Assembly: GCA_002696685.1 (NCBI GenBank)
Contig: NZSI01000017.1
Coordinates: forward strand, 3,426 to 15,566
Direction of reading: 5' to 3'
Length of the DNA stretch: 12,141 bases
Source: Chloroflexota bacterium
Lineage (GTDB): Bacteria; Chloroflexota; Dehalococcoidia; SAR202; UBA826
Part shown: positions 8,476 to 12,141 of the stretch, piece after piece
Position numbering within the stretch: position 1 is the first letter of the stretch
Layout: every line of letters starts with the position of its first letter
Notes under the pieces: generated by a model
What the model was told of the DNA's origin: nothing
What the model saw: only the letters and a program-made list of their open reading frames with translations
Database searches by the model: none
Translations under genes and position numbers: made by a program

Positions 8476-8522
8476 GAGCACGATGCTCGATGTGATTCTA
8501 TCATTCAAATCTATGTCCTAAA
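8476..8522 (-). promoter_or_regulatory. Candidate uvrA promoter with a palindrome near the predicted start of transcription
   Basis: On the minus strand a TAGAAT -10 (8495-8500) follows a weak TTTAGG -35 (8517-8522) with 16 bases between. The predicted transcription start, near 8488, falls at the edge of the palindrome GAGCA-CGA-TGCTC (8476-8488), a position where a repressor could act. It does not match the Gram-positive (GAAC-N4-GTTC) or enterobacterial (CTGT-N8-ACAG) LexA boxes. Weak, pattern-based call. Confidence 0.3.
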
Positions 8523-8524
8523 CC

Positions 8525-8568
8525 TTGATGAATGTTGTGATATGGATATAGAATCCATCGAATATCCA
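8525..8568 (+). promoter_or_regulatory. Candidate aminotransferase promoter overlapped by an inverted repeat
   Basis: TTGATG (8525-8530) and TAGAAT (8549-8554), 18 bases apart, could be -35 and -10 boxes. The dyad TGGATAT (8543-8549) / ATATCCA (8562-8568) covers the -10 and the predicted start, and a competing ATGGAT/ATCCAT pair lies at 8542-8558. This is the arrangement of an operator or of a short leader hairpin. No known factor site is recognised. Confidence 0.35.
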
Positions 8569-8583
8569 CGATATTTATTATGC

Positions 8584-8589
8584 AAGGAG
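8584..8589 (+). promoter_or_regulatory. Ribosome binding site deciding the aminotransferase start
   Basis: AAGGAG with a 6-base spacer to ATG 8596. It selects the 397-residue form over one extended by 18 residues. Confidence 0.8.
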
Positions 8590-8595
8590 ATATTC

Positions 8596-9789
8596 ATGGC
8601 ACTCGACTTCCGTTCACTTCTCGCTGAACACATTCCTGATGGAGGAAGAGGAGCCCGTCCCCGAAGAGGTAAGTACGATTTTGCAGTCGCATACCCAGAC
8701 CCTGCCTCTTTGCCCCATGACAAAATAATGGAATGCCTTAGCGAGGCTCTGTCGGAAACAGGGGATGACTTAGCTGTTTATCCCCATCCTCAAGGCAACA
8801 CTCCTCTGAGAGAATATGTGGCTGACAAAATTAAGCGTGAAAGAGATATAAACGCAACTGCGGATGACATCATCCTTGGAAATGGCTCCGGTCAGCCGAT
8901 AGACATGATATCAGCCATTTTAGTCAACCCGGGGGACGTAGTTATAACCGATGAATGGGTATATGGGGGTACTCTCAACACCTTGAGAAGACACTCTGCA
9001 GATATTCGTGGTGTATCTGCTGATGAAGAAGGAATGGACCCAGACGCTCTGAACTTTGAGATTTCAAAGGCCATACAAGAAGGTAAGAGACCAAAATATG
9101 TGTACCTTATCGCTACTTTTCAAAACCCACAGGGATTCACGATTACCAGAAGGCGTAGAGAGCAGTTATTGGAAGTGACTCATAGGCATGGAGTACCTAT
9201 TCTTGAGGACGATTGTTACGCTGATAATCGATATGGTGGGGATCAAGTTACGTCGATGTATAACCTAGACGATCAAAATAGCGTGATGTATGTAGGATCA
9301 TTCTCAAAAATTATTGCTCCTGGGATGAGCTTAGGATATATGACAGGGCCTGATGAGGTTTTGGATCGTGCAATGACTGTTAAAAGTGGGAGGATAAGTG
9401 AATTTACCGCTATGGCAGTTGAAAAATATGCACGAAGATATCTAGACGCCCATGTCGAGGAGATCAACAATATACAGCGTGTTAAGCGTGATGCGATGCT
9501 GGCCTCACTCGGCGAAAATTTCGGAACTGGGGCTGAATGGAGCGATCCAGATGGAGGACTGTATATATGGATGAAACTGAATGATGATGCGGATATGGTT
9601 TCACTAAGTTCAAAAGCTCTAGAAGAAATAGACGTCGGTTTTCATCCAGGTACCAACTATTCTCCGGATGGTGCTAGCGGAAGGAATTACATAAGATTAT
9701 GCTATGGCTACAATCAGCCAGAAGAAATAGAGGAAGGGATAGGGAAGCTAGGCGCTTTTCTTGCCAAAGAGGGAGCCTTGAAATCCTAA
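8596..9789 (+). CDS. PLP-dependent class I/II aminotransferase
   Basis: A 397-residue fold-type I aminotransferase. The start is ATG 8596 because AAGGAG at 8584-8589 sits 6 bases upstream; an in-frame ATG at 8542 has no such site and lies in the promoter-like region. Landmarks: YPHPQGNTPLREYVADKI (about 62-79), NGSGQPIDMI (about 96-105), the cofactor Asn in FQNPQG (Asn177), the pyridine-contacting Asp in EDDCY (Asp205, with Tyr208), the PLP-binding Lys in GSFSKIIAPG (Lys238), and the carboxylate-binding Arg in NYIRLCYG (Arg367). It resembles the 2-aminoadipate/MocR-like aminotransferase branch but has no N-terminal GntR domain, so it is an enzyme and not a MocR regulator. The donor and acceptor are unknown. 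It is a single-gene unit, divergent from uvrA and convergent with the LON-domain gene. Confidence 0.95.
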   Translation: MALDFRSLLAEHIPDGGRGARPRRGKYDFAVAYPDPASLPHDKIMECLSEALSETGDDLAVYPHPQGNTPLREYVADKIKRERDINATADDIILGNGSGQPIDMISAILVNPGDVVITDEWVYGGTLNTLRRHSADIRGVSADEEGMDPDALNFEISKAIQEGKRPKYVYLIATFQNPQGFTITRRRREQLLEVTHRHGVPILEDDCYADNRYGGDQVTSMYNLDDQNSVMYVGSFSKIIAPGMSLGYMTGPDEVLDRAMTVKSGRISEFTAMAVEKYARRYLDAHVEEINNIQRVKRDAMLASLGENFGTGAEWSDPDGGLYIWMKLNDDADMVSLSSKALEEIDVGFHPGTNYSPDGASGRNYIRLCYGYNQPEEIEEGIGKLGAFLAKEGALKS

Positions 9790-9801
9790 GAGACTTCTTA
9801 G
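9786..9801. other. Perfect hairpin spanning both stop codons of convergent genes
   Basis: CTAAGA (9786-9791) and TCTTAG (9796-9801) are perfect complements around a GACT loop. The stem contains the stop codon of the aminotransferase (9787-9789) on one arm and that of the LON-domain gene (9798-9800) on the other. It is short, AT-rich and lacks a T-run, so termination is uncertain; it could be a weak bidirectional element or simply the product of facing stops. Confidence 0.4.
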
Positions 9802-10448
9802 TGCCTACTGAATCTGAGTTTCACTTCTAATCCTGTTTGAACCGAAAGGTTGGTATTAGCTCTTTCCAGATGGTTTTTACATGTGGTTAGACGTTCGCGG
9901 CATGAAGTGTTCCCTAGGATGTCTTGCTTCTTGGCCAAATCTATCTGAAGTAGTTGGGCGAGGAAGTAGGATAGTTCAACTGGGTTCGAAGGGGTTCGAG
10001 CATGGGCTACCCAGCCTCCCCTTATACTCAAAAGATGTTTAACGTGTGCAGATGCTGCCTCTTTGATTAATGACATTTCACTTTCAGGAATGTATGGGTT
10101 TTCATCTGGTTCTCCCACCTCAACCGCTGCAATTAAGTATGGGGTATCCTGCTCAATCTCTGTTATTTGGAAACGCTCTGTACCTAGCGCACTAATGTAT
10201 ATTCGCCCACCCGAAACCTCTCTCAAATTTGTTATTTTTGCAACAGTCCCAACTCTGTGTGGAATTGATGGCTCCCCTACCTCTTCACCCTCCTTGATCA
10301 AGACCACTCCGAACATGGAGTCAGCTTCCCGACAGTCATTGATCATTTGCTTATATCGATCTTCAAATATATTCAGAGGTATAGTTGATCCTGGGAAGAG
10401 TACTGTGTGAAGAGGGAACAGAGGCAGCTTTCTTATTTCTATTGTCAT
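9798..10448 (-). CDS. LON peptidase substrate-binding-domain protein
   Basis: A 216-residue protein with the Lon N-terminal substrate-binding domain and nothing else: no AAA+ motor and no Ser-Lys protease domain. The family opening LPLFPLHTVLFPGSTIPLNIFEDRYKQMI (about 8-36) is clear, followed by GTVAKI (67-72) and GTERFQI (89-95), then a helical C-terminal half. Stand-alone proteins of this kind are widespread in bacteria and their role is poorly known; substrate recognition or an adaptor role is assumed from the Lon domain. The ATG at 10448 has a GAGGG about 11 bases upstream, a weak but usable site. Its upstream region, shared with the divergent xdhC-like gene, starts with a 15-bp tandem repeat. 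It ends 8 bases from the convergent aminotransferase gene. Confidence 0.93.
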   Translation of the reverse strand: MTIEIRKLPLFPLHTVLFPGSTIPLNIFEDRYKQMINDCREADSMFGVVLIKEGEEVGEPSIPHRVGTVAKITNLREVSGGRIYISALGTERFQITEIEQDTPYLIAAVEVGEPDENPYIPESEMSLIKEAASAHVKHLLSIRGGWVAHARTPSNPVELSYFLAQLLQIDLAKKQDILGNTSCRERLTTCKNHLERANTNLSVQTGLEVKLRFSRH

Positions 10449-10468
10449 TGTCGACTAAGCCCTCTGTC

Positions 10469-10498
10469 AGTGAATGTAATTAAAGTGAATGTAATTAA
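10469..10498. repeat. Perfect tandem duplication of a 15-bp unit
   Basis: AGTGAATGTAATTAA occurs twice with no gap (10469-10483 and 10484-10498) in the divergent region, 20 to 50 bases upstream of the LON-domain gene start. It could be a double binding site or a simple slippage product. Seen directly in the sequence. Confidence 0.9.
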
Positions 10499-10543
10499 TA
10501 GGTTCAATCTAGGTCACTAAAGTCCAAAATATGAAATCCAAGT

Positions 10544-10603
10544 TTGACAGTAATTTATCACTTGATACCCTAGATATGAAGGATGAGTATCTAAAGCATA
10601 TCT
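10544..10603 (+). promoter_or_regulatory. Candidate promoter and dyads upstream of the xdhC-like gene
   Basis: A consensus -35 TTGACA stands at 10544-10549. The best -10 at normal spacing is only TACCCT (10566-10571), so the promoter is half supported. Downstream are two interleaved dyads, GATAC/GTATC (10564-10568, 10587-10591) and AGATATG/CATATCT (10572-10578, 10597-10603), which could be an operator or 5' leader structure. Confidence 0.35.
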
Positions 10604-10646
10604 GAACGGAGTGTCATGCAGCCTAGGTCAGTTGGGAGTTAACCTT

Positions 10647-11801
10647 ATGAAAGAGGTATTTGAAGACGCTGTAGAAAAGCTTGGTAAAGGTGAACCTGTA
10701 GTAGTTGCTACTGTTATTAGAACGAAAGGGTCCACACCTCAGAAGCCCGGAGCCAAGCTTTTGGTAAGACAGGATGGATCTGGTATAGGTACACTGGGCG
10801 GTGGGTGTGTGGAAGGAGACATATGGTTTGCAGCCAAGCAACTTATGCAGAGGGGTGGGGCAGCGGAATATAAAGAATACGAACTTAATGAGGAACTTGC
10901 CGCAGAGGATGGTCTCGTCTGTGGGGGAACTATGTATTTTCTAATTGATCCCGTTTACAGCCCCGAGGATTATCTTCCCTATGCTGAGGAGATCTCAGGC
11001 GCTTATCAGGGCGAAGGATCTGTTGCTTTAGCCACTGTTATTAAATCGGGTGATGATGGGATTTCAGTGATAGGTGACAAATTGTTCATTCGCGAAAACG
11101 GAGAGATTGAGGGATCTCTGGGAAGCGAGGATATAGATGTAGCGGCTATTGACAAAGCTTTCGAACTTATGGTGCATGGGCGTAATGAATACGTAATTAC
11201 AGCTACCGGGGCCGAATACTTTATTGAGGCTTATACGACTCCACCACAACTTGTGATTTGCGGCGGCGGGCATGTGTCCAGAGCTTTAGCTTCGTTGGCC
11301 AAACCTTTGGAATTTCGATTGTTTATAACGGATGACAGAGAAGAATTTGCCAACCAAAATAGATTTCCTGAAGCGGACATTGTTGTGAATGAAAAACCCG
11401 AGGATGCGTTGCCTAGCCTCCCCATTAATCCCAACACATTTATTGTCGTAGCGACCAGAGGCCACAGATATGACAACACGGCTCTTCTTGCTGCAGCTAA
11501 GACTTCTGCTAAGTATGTCGGTTTAATGGGTAGCAAGAGAAAAACAATTCTAATTTATGAAGATTTGATGAGAGGTGAATTGAGCCTAGGAAGAATTAGG
11601 GAAATTCGTTCACCGATTGGTCTTGATATCAGGGCGAGAACACCTGAAGAGATAGCCATCAGCATTATGTCGGAAATATTGATGTTCCGACTTGGTGGTA
11701 GCGGCTCACCAATGAAATTAGATGACTCTCAACTCGAAAGAATTGAAAAAAAGGTGGCAGAAACACCTAATCAGCCTTCTGGGCAGCCAATAAACCTTTA
11801 G
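10647..11801 (+). CDS. xdhC: XdhC/CoxI-family molybdenum hydroxylase maturation factor
   Basis: A 384-residue protein with the two domains of XdhC/CoxI proteins. The N-terminal XdhC/CoxI domain has VIRTKGSTPQKPGAKLLV (23-40) and GTLGGGCVEGD (48-58). The C-terminal Rossmann-like domain has VICGGGHVSRALA (203-215), the TDDREEFA segment (228-235), VVATRGHRYD (267-276), YVGLMGSKRK (290-299) and SPIGLDI (322-328). In characterised cases XdhC binds Mo cofactor, promotes its sulfuration and inserts it into xanthine dehydrogenase-type enzymes. The natural client here is the Mo hydroxylase encoded at 1708-5318. ATG 10647 is chosen because GGGAG at 10634-10638 lies 8 bases upstream; an in-frame GTG at 10611 would add 12 non-family residues. 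The MocA-like gene starts 6 bases after the stop, so the two form an operon. Confidence 0.94.
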   Translation: MKEVFEDAVEKLGKGEPVVVATVIRTKGSTPQKPGAKLLVRQDGSGIGTLGGGCVEGDIWFAAKQLMQRGGAAEYKEYELNEELAAEDGLVCGGTMYFLIDPVYSPEDYLPYAEEISGAYQGEGSVALATVIKSGDDGISVIGDKLFIRENGEIEGSLGSEDIDVAAIDKAFELMVHGRNEYVITATGAEYFIEAYTTPPQLVICGGGHVSRALASLAKPLEFRLFITDDREEFANQNRFPEADIVVNEKPEDALPSLPINPNTFIVVATRGHRYDNTALLAAAKTSAKYVGLMGSKRKTILIYEDLMRGELSLGRIREIRSPIGLDIRARTPEEIAISIMSEILMFRLGGSGSPMKLDDSQLERIEKKVAETPNQPSGQPINL

Positions 11802-11807
11802 TCAAAA

Positions 11808-12141
11808 GTGTTTCATGCTACAGCTATATTAACCGCTGCTGGATACTCAAGTAGAATGGGTCGCTCAAAGCCCCTTTTACCTTGGAACGGAACTACCCTA
11901 ATCAAACATCAAGTACGTTCACTCCGTCAGGGTGGCTGCAGTGAGGTTGTGGTTGTTCTTGGTCATCAGTCGGATGAGCTTAGTAGTGAGCTTGGTGGGA
12001 TGGATGTCATTCTGGCAGAAAATACTGACTACAAGACGGGGCGGATTTCCTCCATTAAGTGTGGGGTCAAGACAGCCTCATCAGAGGCTGATTGTTATGT
12101 TTTGCTGGGTGTGGATCAACCCAGACATTTTTCTATAGTAG
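11808..12141 (+). CDS. MobA/MocA-like molybdenum cofactor nucleotidyltransferase, N-terminal part (cut by window end)
   Basis: The frame runs open to the last base, giving 111 visible residues. It begins with the nucleotide-binding loop ILTAAGYSSRMGRSKPLLPW (about 7-26), continues with VVVVLGHQSDEL and ENTDYKTGRISSIKCG (71-86), and reaches LGVDQP (100-105), where the Asp binds the metal. This is the MobA-like NTP transferase fold. Linkage to XdhC favours a MocA role, converting molybdopterin cofactor to its cytosine dinucleotide form for hydroxylases; MobA, or a nucleotidyltransferase for another substrate, cannot be excluded without the C-terminus. The start is GTG 11808, the only usual start codon between the upstream in-frame TAG and the motif. 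No clear ribosome site is seen, which suggests coupling to xdhC translation. The nearby ATG at 11815 is out of frame. Confidence 0.88.
   Translation, partial: MFHATAILTAAGYSSRMGRSKPLLPWNGTTLIKHQVRSLRQGGCSEVVVVLGHQSDELSSELGGMDVILAENTDYKTGRISSIKCGVKTASSEADCYVLLGVDQPRHFSIV

Noticed and set aside
8542..8595. Earlier ATG adding 18 residues to the aminotransferase
   Set aside because: No ribosome site precedes it, the added residues are not family-like, and ATG 8596 has AAGGAG at ideal spacing.
8596..9789. MocR-type transcriptional regulator
   Set aside because: The aminotransferase domain is alone; no winged-helix DNA-binding domain is encoded upstream in frame.
9798..10448. Lon protease fragment or pseudogene
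   Set aside because: The frame is intact and the length fits the known stand-alone LON-domain family; no AAA+ or protease remnants follow.
10611..10646. GTG start adding 12 residues to the XdhC-like protein
   Set aside because: ATG 10647 has GGGAG 8 bases upstream and begins directly with the family domain.
11932..12138. Plus-strand open frame near the right edge
   Set aside because: It is out of frame with the MobA-like protein, which shows clear nucleotide-binding and DQP motifs across the same bases.

Overview
This is a bacterial, gene-dense window with short intergenic gaps, no RNA genes, no mobile elements and no CRISPR. By eye the GC content is moderate (mid to upper forties, not counted). 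It carries an oxygen-type molybdenum hydroxylase operon, an enolase-superfamily sugar-acid dehydratase-like enzyme, uvrA, a PLP aminotransferase and a Lon-substrate-binding-domain protein. This mix, with two clear TTG starts, would fit a marine Chloroflexota bacterium of the SAR202 type. That is inference from gene content and protein style only; no marker gene was tested.

Layout, left to right. (1) 1-486, plus strand: C-terminal part of a mandelate racemase/muconate lactonizing enzyme-family protein that begins before the window. (2) 483-5318, minus strand, read right to left: FAD subunit, [2Fe-2S] subunit and molybdopterin-binding subunit of a xanthine dehydrogenase/CO dehydrogenase-family enzyme (the medium-small-large order of coxMSL), then a MoaD/ThiS-like ubiquitin-fold protein ending in Gly-Gly-Arg, then an alpha/beta hydrolase. 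(3) 5319-5567: a 249-base leader region with several dyad symmetries. (4) 5568-8447, minus: full-length uvrA with a TTG start. (5) 8448-8595: a divergent regulatory region. (6) 8596-9789, plus: a class I/II PLP aminotransferase. (7) 9798-10448, minus: a LON substrate-binding-domain protein, tail to tail with the aminotransferase. (8) 10449-10646: a divergent regulatory region with a perfect 15-bp tandem duplication. (9) 10647 to the right edge, plus: an XdhC/CoxI-family maturation factor followed at once by a MobA/MocA-like nucleotidyltransferase cut by the window end.

How the genes work together. The three structural subunits should assemble into a cytoplasmic molybdenum hydroxylase passing electrons from the Mo site through two [2Fe-2S] clusters to FAD. 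XdhC-family proteins deliver the sulfurated cofactor and MocA-like proteins make its cytosine dinucleotide form, so region 9 is the probable maturation set for region 2, although uvrA, the aminotransferase and the LON-domain gene lie between them. The substrate is not known. The large subunit lacks the CO dehydrogenase AYRCSFR signature and has Ile where purine-oxidising enzymes have the substrate-binding Glu after GGGFGGK. The Mo enzyme, hydrolase and dehydratase-like protein could belong to a catabolic route for small organic acids or esters, but the sequence does not prove this. Most of the window is conventional. The points most worth following are the MoaD-like protein with a residue after its Gly-Gly, the substrate-pocket residues, and the regulatory repeats.
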